DNA of 64,000 bases from Leptolyngbya sp. 'hensonii'. Its GTDB lineage: Bacteria > Cyanobacteriota > Cyanobacteriia > GCF-001939115. A program made the translations under genes and the position numbers. Positions 53,272 through 62,233 of this stretch are shown piece by piece. The first letter of the stretch is position 1. Each line of letters opens with the position of its first letter. The stretch spans positions 1 through 64,000 of the forward strand of contig NZ_MQTZ01000050.1 of the NCBI RefSeq assembly GCF_001939115.1, written 5' to 3'. A model generated the notes under the pieces. It had not been told where the DNA came from. It worked only from the letters and a program-made list of their open reading frames with translations, and ran no database searches.

Positions 53272-56226
53272 ATGACTTCTACTGTGGCTTCCATTCAAGA
53301 ATTTCTCAGCAACAGTCCCCCGTTTCAGGAGTTACCGCAACCTGCCCTAGAGCAACTGGCCAGCCGGATGCAACTGCTGCGTTATCGGATGGGACAGCCG
53401 ATCGTCACCCGGTTCTTTTTACCGGCCCAGGTGGTGATTCTGTTTCAGGGAAATGCCCGATCGTTGGGGTATGCTCCCGACTCCCAGGTGCCAGAAACCC
53501 TGGAAATCCTCCAACCTGGAGCCGTCATGGGTTGGGTCTCGTTGATTCGGGAAGTGCCCTGTGAAACGGTGATCGCTTCAACTGAAGTACTGGGGATCAC
53601 CCTGGGAGCCCCTGATTTTGTCAAACTGCTGCAAGACTTCCCTGCCCTACAGCCTGGTTTCTACGATCGCCCCGCCCTGATTGAGGTGTTCGACTTTCTC
53701 TCGACAGAGTTGCAGCGTCAAGCCTATGCCATTGCCGATTTGCCCCAGTTAGCCCTGGCAGCCCTGCCCCAAACCGCCCTCCTCAACCTGTCTACCCGTC
53801 AACTTCCCTCAGAGCAGTTGGACCCAAACTATTTGTGGTTTTACAGTGGTGGCGCAAAGACCAATTTGACGCCGGGGAGCCGCCTGTCCCTGACTGAGCC
53901 GACCCCCCTCCAGATTCAAGGTTCCGGGACAGCCCGACTGGTGGGCATTCCGGCAACAGCCCTGCAGCAGCCAGAACCTGCGCCAATTCCCGAAAAGCAG
54001 GATGCTGGGGAAAGTCCCTGGGCAGATGTGCCCTATGCTCCCGATCGCCCAGCCGAACTGGAAGTAGAAACCCCGCGCACCAAATATCCCTACATTTCCG
54101 GGAGAGGCCCTGTCGATGCAACCCTGGCTTGCTTTCAAATGCTGGCCCAGCACCTGAAGATGCCCTTTCGTCGGGATACTCTGCGGCGGATTCTGGTTAA
54201 TCAGCACGATCGGGCCGGGACTATTTCTCTCCAGGTCTGTGGAGCCATGGCAGAGTTGATGGGCCTCAATTCCCAACTGGTCAAAGTTCCAGCAGTGGCC
54301 GTCAGCCGTCTGCCTGTCCCAGCCCTGCTGCCCTGGCAAGATAGCTTTGCCGTGCTGTACAAAGCTGGCGATCGGGAGCTGATGCTGGGTGTTCCTGAAC
54401 AGGGGGTGCGATCGATGAAGCCCGCAACTTTCATCGAAGCCTGGGGAGAAGAGGGGCAGGTCCTACTCCTTAGCCCTACTCGGGACACCCCCAGGCAGAA
54501 GTTTGGTCTCAGTTGGTTTTTACCCGCCATTCGGAAGTATCGGGGTGTCTTACTAGAAGTCTTTCTGGCTTCCCTGGCCGTCCAATTGCTCCAGCTAGCC
54601 AACCCCCTGATCACCCAGCTGATTATCGACAAAGTGATCATTCAAAATGCCCTGAACACCTTAAATGTTCTGGGCTTACTGGTGATTGGTGCGGCTATCT
54701 TTGAAGCCATCATCAGCAGCTTACGCACCTACCTGTTTGTGAATACCACGAATCGGATTGACCTAGCCTTAGGGGCGGAAGTCATCGATCACCTGCTCCG
54801 GTTGCCGCTGCGCTATTTTGAAAAACGTCCCGTGGGGGAAGTGGCCACCCGCATTAATGAGCTGGAAAACATTCGCCAGTTTCTGACGGGGACAGCCCTG
54901 ACAGTGGTTCTGGATGCCGTGTTTTCGGTGATTTACATCGTGATCATGCTGTTCTACAGCCCTCTGTTGACGGCGATCGCCCTGGCCACCGTCCCCCTAT
55001 TCGCCCTCCTCACTTACCTGGTGTCTCCCATCATCCGCCAGCAACTGCGAACCCGCGCCGAGCGTAACGCGGAAACTGAATCCTACCTGGTGGAAGTGGT
55101 GAGTGGGGTGCAAACCGTGAAAGCTCAAAATATTGAGCTGAATTGCCGCTGGAAGTGGCAGGAGCGTTATGCCCGCTATATCAGTGCTGGGTTCCAGACG
55201 GTGCTTACGGCCACCACTGCCGGGTCCCTGCGGAATTTCTTGAACCAGTTTTCGGGATTATTGTTGCTCTGGATGGGAACAGTGCTGGTGTTGCAGCAGA
55301 AGCTTTCCCTGGGGCAGTTGATTGCGTTTCGGATTATTGCCGGATACACGACAGGGCCATTGTTACGCCTGATTGAACTTTGGCAAAACTTTCAGGAAAC
55401 AGCCCTTTCCCTGGAACGGCTGAGTGATATTCTAGATACGCCCCAGGAGCAGGATGAGGTCGGTCGGCGCAACATTCCCATGCCTGCCATTGCCGGGGCC
55501 GTGCGCTACGAAAACATCACCTTTCGGTTCAGCAATAGTGTTGCCCCCCAACTGATCAATGTTCATCTGGATGTTCCAGCAGGCACGTTCATTGGCGTGG
55601 TCGGTCAGAGCGGAGCGGGCAAGAGTACACTGACAAAACTGCTTCCCCGACTCTACGATCCAGAAGCAGGGCGGATTTTGGTGGATGGCTATGATATCGC
55701 CAAAGTCGAACTCTATTCCCTGCGACGGCAAATTGGCATGGTGCTGCAGGATACCCTCCTGTTCGATGGCACGGTGCAGGAGAACATTGCCCTGACCAAC
55801 CCGGAAGCCACACCAGAGGAAATTGTCGAGGCGGCTCGGGTAGCCTGTGCCCATGATTTCATTATGGAATTGCCCCAGGGCTACAATACGCGCGTTGGGG
55901 AGCGGGGTTCGGCCCTCTCCGGCGGCCAGCGGCAACGGGTGGCGATCGCGCGCACCGTACTCCAGAATCCCTCTTTACTGATCTTGGATGAGGCCACCAG
56001 CGCCTTAGATTACAATACGGAGCGTCAGGTTTGCCAGAACTTGAAGGTCGCTTCCGAAGGCCGCACCGTCTTTTTCATTACGCACCGTCTGGCGACCATT
56101 CGCCATGCAGATCTAATCTTAATGATGGATCGGGGACAAATTGTGGAACAGGGAACCCATGATCACCTCATGGCCTTGAAAGAGCGATATTACTGTCTAT
56201 ATCAACAGCAGGAGGCAGATGTATGA
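53272..56226 (+). CDS. Type I secretion ABC exporter with cNMP-like and inactive C39-like domains
   Basis: 984 residues. Residues ~10-150 resemble a cyclic-nucleotide-binding domain (LQPGAVMGWVSLIREVPCETV). Residues ~275-405 are a peptidase C39-like domain, but where active proteases have the catalytic Cys the sequence reads VDATLACFQM, with Ala283 in the catalytic place and Cys287 kept; it should bind substrate as the HlyB C39-like domain does, without cutting. Membrane domain with six spans at ~415-690. NBD: GQSGAGKST (Walker A), LSGGQRQRVAIAR (signature), LLILDEATSALD (Walker B). It exports a substrate, most likely the RTX protein encoded upstream, with the HlyD-like protein encoded next. 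Confidence 0.9.
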   Translation: MTSTVASIQEFLSNSPPFQELPQPALEQLASRMQLLRYRMGQPIVTRFFLPAQVVILFQGNARSLGYAPDSQVPETLEILQPGAVMGWVSLIREVPCETVIASTEVLGITLGAPDFVKLLQDFPALQPGFYDRPALIEVFDFLSTELQRQAYAIADLPQLALAALPQTALLNLSTRQLPSEQLDPNYLWFYSGGAKTNLTPGSRLSLTEPTPLQIQGSGTARLVGIPATALQQPEPAPIPEKQDAGESPWADVPYAPDRPAELEVETPRTKYPYISGRGPVDATLACFQMLAQHLKMPFRRDTLRRILVNQHDRAGTISLQVCGAMAELMGLNSQLVKVPAVAVSRLPVPALLPWQDSFAVLYKAGDRELMLGVPEQGVRSMKPATFIEAWGEEGQVLLLSPTRDTPRQKFGLSWFLPAIRKYRGVLLEVFLASLAVQLLQLANPLITQLIIDKVIIQNALNTLNVLGLLVIGAAIFEAIISSLRTYLFVNTTNRIDLALGAEVIDHLLRLPLRYFEKRPVGEVATRINELENIRQFLTGTALTVVLDAVFSVIYIVIMLFYSPLLTAIALATVPLFALLTYLVSPIIRQQLRTRAERNAETESYLVEVVSGVQTVKAQNIELNCRWKWQERYARYISAGFQTVLTATTAGSLRNFLNQFSGLLLLWMGTVLVLQQKLSLGQLIAFRIIAGYTTGPLLRLIELWQNFQETALSLERLSDILDTPQEQDEVGRRNIPMPAIAGAVRYENITFRFSNSVAPQLINVHLDVPAGTFIGVVGQSGAGKSTLTKLLPRLYDPEAGRILVDGYDIAKVELYSLRRQIGMVLQDTLLFDGTVQENIALTNPEATPEEIVEAARVACAHDFIMELPQGYNTRVGERGSALSGGQRQRVAIARTVLQNPSLLILDEATSALDYNTERQVCQNLKVASEGRTVFFITHRLATIRHADLILMMDRGQIVEQGTHDHLMALKERYYCLYQQQEADV

Positions 56227-57683
56227 CCTCGCACACCCCGAAGTTCGATCAAGGCTTGATTCTGCAGCAATCCCCTGCCTGGTCGCGAGCCATCCTCTGG
56301 AGCTTACTGGGAGCGATGACCACAGGTGTTCTCTGGGCTTGCTTCGCCAAAATTGACCAGGCGATTCAGGCAACTGGAAAACTGGAACCTACGGGATCTG
56401 TGAAAGAAGTGAAAGCCCCGATCAGTGGTGTCGTTAAAACTGTACACGTGCGAGATGGGCAACAGGTGAAACAGGGGGATTTGCTGATCACCCTGGATAA
56501 CACCAATGCTCGGGCTCAAATCTACTCCCTCAAACGCATCAAATACTCCCTCTTACAGGAAAATCATTTCTACAAAGCCCAACTCAAAGAAGCTTTTCCT
56601 CTCTCTCAAATGGAACTGGCCCGCAGGCAATTGCGGCTTTCACCAGAAATGCTGACCCTGACCCGGAGTCGAGCCGAACTCATTGCTGGGAATCAACTCT
56701 ATCGGGCTCAACTGGATAATTCGCCCCAGGATCTGACACCGGAACAACAGGAGCGATTGATGTCCATCCAAACTGAAGAGACTTCTCGAGTCAGAACGGC
56801 TGAACTGGAAGTGAGTCAGTTAATGCGGGAATTTCAGCAAGCTCAGATCCGCCGCATCAGTGCTCAAAGCACCCTGGCCTTAAATCAACAGGTTTTGCGC
56901 CGGATTGAACCTCTAGCCAAGCAGGGTGCGATCGCCGACTTACAACGGCTACAACAAGTAGAGGAAGTTGAAAAAGCACAGGCTCAGGTTGAACAGTTAC
57001 AGCAGGAAGAAAAACGATTACAATTTGCGATCGCCCAGTCTCGTGCTAAGGTCAGCAATACGATCGCCCTTTCTCGCCGGGACTGGCTCACACAGATTGC
57101 CAATAATAATCAACGCATTGCTGAAATTGACAGTCAACTCACTAAAGCGATCGTTGAAAATAATAAGCGCATTGCCGAAATTGACAATCAGATTAGTCAG
57201 GCTCAAACCAATCTGAAATACCAGGAACTGCGGGCTCCTACAGGTGGAACTGTGTTTGACTTAAAAGCACGCAGTCCAGGATTTGTGGCCAACACCACGG
57301 AGCCCATTTTGAAAGTCGTACCTACGGATGCCCTGGTGGCTGAGATCTATATCACTAACCAGGATATTGGTTTTGTGCAACTCAATGTACCGGTTGATGT
57401 CCGGATCGATTCATTCCCCTTTAGTGAGTATGGAGATATCAAAGGCCAACTCGTTTGGATCGGGTCTGATGCCCTGCCCCCCGATCAAATTCAACCTTAT
57501 TATCGGTTTCCAGCCAGAATTAAACTGGAGCGGCAATCCTTCACCCTCAGTCAAAATCGGCAAATTCCCCTGCAATCGGGCATGTCGGTAACGACTAATA
57601 TTAAGCTCCGGGAACGCCGCGTCATTAGCCTCTTCACAGACTTATTCACCAATAGCACGGAAGGCTTAAGGTTTGTCCGCTGA
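56223..57683 (+). CDS. HlyD-family membrane fusion protein
   Basis: 486 residues. The ATG overlaps the stop codon of the exporter gene by four bases, with AGGAGG seven bases upstream, so translation is coupled. A single membrane span lies at ~22-42, followed by a lipoyl half-motif (GVVKTVHVRDGQQVKQGDLLITLD), a long alpha-hairpin coiled coil (~95-325, containing repeated NNQRIAEIDSQL/NNKRIAEIDNQI segments), the second lipoyl half (LRAPTGGTVFDL) and a beta-barrel. It links the ABC exporter to a TolC-like outer-membrane channel, which is not encoded here. Confidence 0.93.
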   Translation: MTSHTPKFDQGLILQQSPAWSRAILWSLLGAMTTGVLWACFAKIDQAIQATGKLEPTGSVKEVKAPISGVVKTVHVRDGQQVKQGDLLITLDNTNARAQIYSLKRIKYSLLQENHFYKAQLKEAFPLSQMELARRQLRLSPEMLTLTRSRAELIAGNQLYRAQLDNSPQDLTPEQQERLMSIQTEETSRVRTAELEVSQLMREFQQAQIRRISAQSTLALNQQVLRRIEPLAKQGAIADLQRLQQVEEVEKAQAQVEQLQQEEKRLQFAIAQSRAKVSNTIALSRRDWLTQIANNNQRIAEIDSQLTKAIVENNKRIAEIDNQISQAQTNLKYQELRAPTGGTVFDLKARSPGFVANTTEPILKVVPTDALVAEIYITNQDIGFVQLNVPVDVRIDSFPFSEYGDIKGQLVWIGSDALPPDQIQPYYRFPARIKLERQSFTLSQNRQIPLQSGMSVTTNIKLRERRVISLFTDLFTNSTEGLRFVR

Positions 57684-57705
57684 TGGACAGATGCTGACAA
57701 GGAGA

Positions 57706-58527
57706 TTACCCAATCTCCCAAAGTCTGGCGCAGTTGTTTTGCTTCGGAAGACGGATGGTGGGTAACCCTTGCAACCCTTCCCAGAAATTAACAATCTGCC
57801 TGCCTGCGGCCTGAGGATGAAAATAATGAAAGAAATAACTTCCATGGGAGTATTGCCAGAGACAATCGCCCGCCTTAAACCAGGGTTGCCATCCTTGCAA
57901 GAGATTAGGGTCAACAATGACATCATCCAGGCTGCCACAAACCAGGAGGGGCACTGGGACGCCGCCAGGAGGATAGCTGGCCCGTCGATACAAGGTATGG
58001 GGAGACAGGGAACTGCTGAGATCTCGTTCCAGGGTTCTCGCCAGTTGCCGCGCGATCGGACGAGACTTGTAGCCAAATAAGTTATAGACCATCTGGGTCA
58101 AGAGTATTTCACGGGGACAGGGGAGATGTTGAAGTTGGGCATAATAATGGGCTTGCCAATCAACAGCAGGATGAACCCCCACAGAAAAAAGCGTCAGCGA
58201 TCTCACCCGTTCGGGATAACGACGGGCATAGAGTAGCCCCAGTAATCCACCGGTACTGTGTCCCAGCAAGTGAACAGGTGCATCATGGTGCTTGAGATAA
58301 TCATGCAGGAGAACCAGTGCCATCTCTAAAGACATCGCCTCGTCAGGAGTCTGGCAATATTGCCATAAAGAGATCGAACTATGCTGGGATAAAACATTCA
58401 AAAGGGGACGATCGAATCCTTGTAAAGCAGGACTCACATTCAGCCAAAGGGCAGTAGGCAACTGGGACATAGGAACAGTTTTCATCACATCAGGACTAGG
58501 ATCGGGACGGCCAACCAGGGTGGTCAT
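57706..58527 (-). CDS. Alpha/beta hydrolase
   Basis: 273 residues in the longest form; ATG codons at residues 15 and 20 are alternatives since none has a strong ribosome site. The nucleophile elbow is GHSTGG, the acid residue probably in GSLDDVI, and the histidine in YSHGSYFFHYFHP, so the catalytic triad can be assembled. The protein resembles single-domain hydrolases that act on esters or as lipases/thioesterases; the N-terminus LWLNVSPALQGFDRPLL fits the start of the fold. It converges with the HlyD gene (22 bases between stops). Substrate unknown. Confidence 0.8.
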   Translation of the reverse strand: MTTLVGRPDPSPDVMKTVPMSQLPTALWLNVSPALQGFDRPLLNVLSQHSSISLWQYCQTPDEAMSLEMALVLLHDYLKHHDAPVHLLGHSTGGLLGLLYARRYPERVRSLTLFSVGVHPAVDWQAHYYAQLQHLPCPREILLTQMVYNLFGYKSRPIARQLARTLERDLSSSLSPHTLYRRASYPPGGVPVPLLVCGSLDDVIVDPNLLQGWQPWFKAGDCLWQYSHGSYFFHYFHPQAAGRQIVNFWEGLQGLPTIRLPKQNNCARLWEIG

Positions 58528-58651
58528 CCCGATATTGTTTGAGGTTATCGTTTCAGGTAGGTTAGTAAAGGGATAGGAGAGTGATAGATTGCCAGACGAA
58601 TGAACTGACCGCCTATCTACCCCTTTACTCCACCCCCCTACTCCTGAGGAA

Positions 58652-59680
58652 TCAGGCTTCCACAGAATTCAAAGCCCGCTCTATCCGGCGGAAATCAAAC
58701 CCCATAGCCCGCAGGGCATGCCACAGATGTCCCTGCAGGAAAAAGAATGCCAGGAAGAAATGGGTATTTGCCAGCCAGCACCGGGAGGTATGGGCACCCA
58801 AAGGCAATTTCACCGCATCGGCAAAGTAGGGTGCAATGCCTAGCTTGACTTCTAAGGGCGCACCATAAAACTCAACGGGATAAGCCAGAGTGTTGACCGC
58901 ACAGAAGTAAGCCGCCACAAATCCAGCCAGCGCAATACCTCCCAAGGAGTAAGAGAGGATCGCTTCCCCAGAAAAAATTAGCACTTTCTTGGCCCAGTTG
59001 AGTGGGGGCACCAGAATATGCCAGATCCCTCCTGCAATCAGCATCACACCGACATAAACATGCCCACCGACCAGGTCTTCTAAGTTATTCACGCTGGCAA
59101 AGTGGGTTTGATAGCCGTAGATGATGGCTGGGTTGAGGGTCGGCTCCGTCACCACACGGACAGTCTGACTGCCCACATCATAGAGTCCACCCCAGACTGT
59201 GGCTTTAGCAACCAGCAGCAAGGCTCCCATGCCTAAAAAGAGAAGATGGTGTCCCAAAATCAGCCCCAATTGCCTGGGATCATTCCAGTCAAAATGGAAT
59301 TTACGGGCCTGACCCGACGCCGTTTTCAGGTCTTCTGGAACTCTGAGCATATGGAACAATGCCCCTGCACCCAGCACGGCAGAAGAAATGAGATGGACAG
59401 CCCCCACCACAAAGTAGGGATAAGTATCCATCACCTGTCCCCCATTGCCTACACCCAGGCCCAGGGTGGCTAAGTGGGGAAGCAGAATCAATCCCTGTTC
59501 CCCCATCGGGAGGGCCGGATCAAAACCAGAAACTTCAAATAACGTAAATGCGCCAACCCAGAAGGTAATCAACGCAGCTTGCGCCACGTGAGCTGCAATA
59601 AACAAGCCAGAACGATCTGCGAATCGGGCATTTCCAGCCCACCAGTCATACCTCACCGTGGGATTATCGTATGTCTGCAT
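58652..59680 (-). CDS. isiA: IsiA, iron-stress chlorophyll-binding antenna protein (CP43')
   Basis: 342 residues, exactly the usual IsiA length. Six membrane spans carry the chlorophyll-ligating histidines seen in [66 protein letters not shown] and GGIWHILVP. The large lumenal loop of PsbC is absent, which separates it from CP43. The C-terminus ends [16 protein letters not shown] as in IsiA. It forms rings around photosystem I under iron limitation and also acts in energy dissipation. A Fur-like palindrome lies 30 bases upstream. Flavodoxin (isiB), often downstream, is not in this window. Confidence 0.93.
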   Translation of the reverse strand: MQTYDNPTVRYDWWAGNARFADRSGLFIAAHVAQAALITFWVGAFTLFEVSGFDPALPMGEQGLILLPHLATLGLGVGNGGQVMDTYPYFVVGAVHLISSAVLGAGALFHMLRVPEDLKTASGQARKFHFDWNDPRQLGLILGHHLLFLGMGALLLVAKATVWGGLYDVGSQTVRVVTEPTLNPAIIYGYQTHFASVNNLEDLVGGHVYVGVMLIAGGIWHILVPPLNWAKKVLIFSGEAILSYSLGGIALAGFVAAYFCAVNTLAYPVEFYGAPLEVKLGIAPYFADAVKLPLGAHTSRCWLANTHFFLAFFFLQGHLWHALRAMGFDFRRIERALNSVEA

Positions 59681-59709
59681 AGATTGATGACGTTGATAAA
59701 GGACCAGAC

Positions 59710-59732
59710 TTATTGAGAAATATACTCAATAA
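59710..59732. promoter_or_regulatory. Fur-like palindrome upstream of isiA
   Basis: TTATTGAG-AAATATA-CTCAATAA is a perfect 8-bp inverted repeat, 30 bases before the isiA start. Its core TGAGAAATATACTCA resembles the Fur consensus. A smaller palindrome CTTTCT-CAATA-AGAAAG follows at 59757-59773. Iron-dependent repression by FurA is the expected role. Confidence 0.7.
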
Positions 59733-60141
59733 AACTCTGGAAATTAGTTTAGAATCTTTCTCAATAAGAAAGAGTTAAGTTCTATTAAGAATGCCTGTGT
59801 AATCCTTCTGGGCTAGCCTACATAATTTGCCAAGGGGGAATTCAGAAGGCTAAATGGCTTGTATGGCAGAAAAAATAACACATACTATTAAGAAATAATC
59901 TCACTTCAATTGGAGAAGCTCCTGGGTCATCCCGATCGTGCCCCCGGCCACAGGTATCAGGGCAGGCCCGTCTGGGGCACGGCCCATCTATACGGGAACA
60001 TCCCGGAAATGAAACAACGCTGAGAACAGGGTGAAAATTCTGCCATTAAACTGTTAGGCCGATCTCATGGAGAACCTCGGATCACCTCATTCTCTACTTG
60101 AAACTCCAGGGGATGATAGGGGCAATTTGGGAGATTGAGCC
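59733..60141. other. Intergenic region between isiA and the GMC gene
   Basis: The part next to isiA is AT-rich and holds its promoter. The part after 59930 is GC-richer and contains the leader of the GMC oxidoreductase gene, with GGGAG before its start codon. No gene was recognised. Confidence 0.5.
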
Positions 60142-61710
60142 ATGACGAATCACAACCACTACGACCTGATTATCATTGGCACCGGGGCTGGAGGGGGAAC
60201 CCTGGCCTACCAGGTAGCTCAGAGCGGTAAGAAGATTCTGATCCTGGAGCGGGGACCTTTCCTGCCCAGGGAAAAGGACAACTGGGATACAAAAGTGGTG
60301 TTCGGCAGCGATCGCTACCACAATCCAGAGGTCTGGTACGATCGGGACGGTAAAGAACTGCACCCTGGCCTGAGCTATGCGGTCGGTGGCAATACCAAAC
60401 TCTACGGCGCAGCCCTGTTCCGCCTGCGGGAAAAGGACTTCGAGAAGTATGCCCACCGGGATGGCATTTCGCCGGAATGGCCCCTGAAATATCGAGACTT
60501 TGAACCCTATTATGTGCAGGCTGAGAAACTCTATCAGGTCCACGGTCAGAGTGGCGAAGACCCCACCGAGCCGTTTCGTAGTGAGGACTATGCCTATCCT
60601 GCGGTCAGTCATGAAGCCCGCATTCAGGAAGTGGCTGAAGCTCTCAGGGCAAAGGGACTGAACCCTTACCATACACCAGTTGGGATTCGGCTGAATGAAG
60701 CGCAACGGTATCTGAGTCAGTGCATTCGTTGCAGTACCTGTGATGGCTATCCTTGTCTGGTGCAGGCCAAGTCTGATGCCGAAATCAGCGCAATCCGTCC
60801 GGTGATGGCACAGGAGAACGTCACCCTGTTGACAGAAGCAAAGGTGTTGAAACTGCTGACCAGTCCCTCTGGGCGGGAAGTCACGGCGGTGGAAGTCGAA
60901 GTTCAGGGAGAACGCCATCAGTTCTCTGGGGATCTGGTGGCGATCGCCTGCGGGGCGATCAATTCTGCTGTCCTGCTGTTGCGATCGGCCAATGATCAGC
61001 ATCCCCATGGCGTAGCCAACCGTTCTGGCCAGGTGGGCCGGAACTTCATGAAGCATGTGTTGGGTTCGGTGATTGGTGTCAGTAAAAAGCCCAATCCCAC
61101 CGTGTTCCAGAAAACCCTCTCCGTGAATGACTTCTACTGGGGGGAAGCAGGCTATGATTACCCGATGGGCCAGATTCAGACCCTGGGCAAGGTGAATAAA
61201 GAAGCCTTGGAAGGCAGTGCCGAGGCTTATGCCCCTCTAACGCCAGAACAGGTTGCTACCCATTCAGTCGATTGGTGGCTGACCACGGAAGATCTGCCCA
61301 ATCCCAATAACCGCATCCTTGTAGAGGGAGATCGGATCATCCTGGACTACACTGAAAACAATTCAGAACCCTACGATCGTCTGCAAGAACGCTGGATTGA
61401 GGTACTCAAGTCGATCGACTGTGGCGATGAAATCCTCTCCCACTGCTCCTACTTCGTCAAAGGCTCCAAAACCTACTTCACGGGCAAATTACCTCTGGAT
61501 GGGGTGGGTCATCAAGTGGGCACCTGCCGATTCGGAGAAGATCCGGCCACCTCTGTCCTGGATCTGAACTGTCGCACCCACGATGTTGATAATCTCTATG
61601 TGGTGGATGGCAGTTTCTTCTGCTCCAGTGGAGCCGTCAACCCAACCCTGACGATCATTGCCAATGCCCTGCGGGTGGGCGAACATCTGGTCGATCGACT
61701 GAACGCTTAA
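60142..61710 (+). CDS. GMC-family FAD-dependent oxidoreductase
   Basis: 522 residues. The N-terminal FAD loop is IIIGTGAGGGTLAYQV, with LILERG as the ribose-binding acid. VGGNTKLYGAALFRLREKDF is the family signature region. The C-terminal domain includes GVGHQVGTCRFG (catalytic His) and VDGSFFCSSGAVNPTLTIIANALR (catalytic Asn). A cysteine group CIRCSTCDGYPC sits in the middle and may bind metal or disulfides. The enzyme should oxidise an alcohol, sugar or similar donor; the substrate is unknown. A DUF1622 protein gene follows 12 bases downstream, probably in the same operon. A 320-codon antisense frame over this gene is spurious. Confidence 0.88.
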   Translation: MTNHNHYDLIIIGTGAGGGTLAYQVAQSGKKILILERGPFLPREKDNWDTKVVFGSDRYHNPEVWYDRDGKELHPGLSYAVGGNTKLYGAALFRLREKDFEKYAHRDGISPEWPLKYRDFEPYYVQAEKLYQVHGQSGEDPTEPFRSEDYAYPAVSHEARIQEVAEALRAKGLNPYHTPVGIRLNEAQRYLSQCIRCSTCDGYPCLVQAKSDAEISAIRPVMAQENVTLLTEAKVLKLLTSPSGREVTAVEVEVQGERHQFSGDLVAIACGAINSAVLLLRSANDQHPHGVANRSGQVGRNFMKHVLGSVIGVSKKPNPTVFQKTLSVNDFYWGEAGYDYPMGQIQTLGKVNKEALEGSAEAYAPLTPEQVATHSVDWWLTTEDLPNPNNRILVEGDRIILDYTENNSEPYDRLQERWIEVLKSIDCGDEILSHCSYFVKGSKTYFTGKLPLDGVGHQVGTCRFGEDPATSVLDLNCRTHDVDNLYVVDGSFFCSSGAVNPTLTIIANALRVGEHLVDRLNA

Positions 61711-61722
61711 AGGTTAATCCCT

Positions 61723-62166
61723 ATGGTCCATGGTTCTCACTGGTTTGCGATCGCAGCAGAGCCTGTCCCATCCACCGAGAGCGCTTTCTGGCTCCGACAC
61801 TGGTTGGAAAGCCTGCTCCAGGAGATCGCCCTCCTCCTGGAAAGCGTACTGGAGTTCATCGCCATCCTGACGATTATCGTTGCGGTGGTGACCGCCCTGC
61901 AGAAAATCTTCCGCCGGGGTCTGCAGGGAAAATGGCAGCCCCTGCATCAGACCATTCGCCTGGAGTTGGGGCTTTCCCTGGCCTTGTCCCTGGAATTTCT
62001 ACTAGCCGCCGACATTGTCGGGACAGCCATCTCCCCCAGTTGGAACGCGATCGCCAAACTCGCAGCCATCACTGGCATCCGCACCTTCCTCAACTTCTTC
62101 CTCCAGCGGGAGGTTCGGGAATTGCAGGAGATGACCCGATCTGCCCACGATCCCCCCGCCGAATAA
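61723..62166 (+). CDS. DUF1622 family membrane protein
   Basis: 147 residues with three hydrophobic segments: near 40-60 (LLESVLEFIAILTIIVAVV), 80-100 (ELGLSLALSLEFLLAADIVG) and a weaker third. The pattern RLELGLSLALSLEFLLAADIVGTA is the DUF1622 core. Function of the family is not established to my knowledge. It starts 12 bases after the GMC oxidoreductase gene, so the two may be co-expressed. Confidence 0.8.
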   Translation: MVHGSHWFAIAAEPVPSTESAFWLRHWLESLLQEIALLLESVLEFIAILTIIVAVVTALQKIFRRGLQGKWQPLHQTIRLELGLSLALSLEFLLAADIVGTAISPSWNAIAKLAAITGIRTFLNFFLQREVRELQEMTRSAHDPPAE

Positions 62167-62181
62167 TCCTGGCCTTTGGCA

Positions 62182-62200
62182 GGCGTTGGATTGCAACGCC
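62182..62200. repeat. Small extragenic palindrome (GGCGTTG...CAACGCC)
   Basis: GGCGTTG and CAACGCC flank GATTG, followed by TCTACAG. Palindromes of this form (TAGAGGCGTTGCA... type) are scattered between genes in many cyanobacteria. Confidence 0.6.
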
Positions 62201-62233
62201 TCTACAGATACCCCCTATCCACGGAAAATCAAC

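Noticed and set aside
58652-59680. psbC (CP43) as the identity of the antenna protein
   Set aside because: At 342 residues it lacks the large lumenal loop of CP43 and follows IsiA to the C-terminus.
60094-61056. 320-codon open frame on the minus strand
   Set aside because: It lies antisense over the GMC oxidoreductase, whose FAD loop and C-terminal motifs are intact; the minus frame has no family resemblance.
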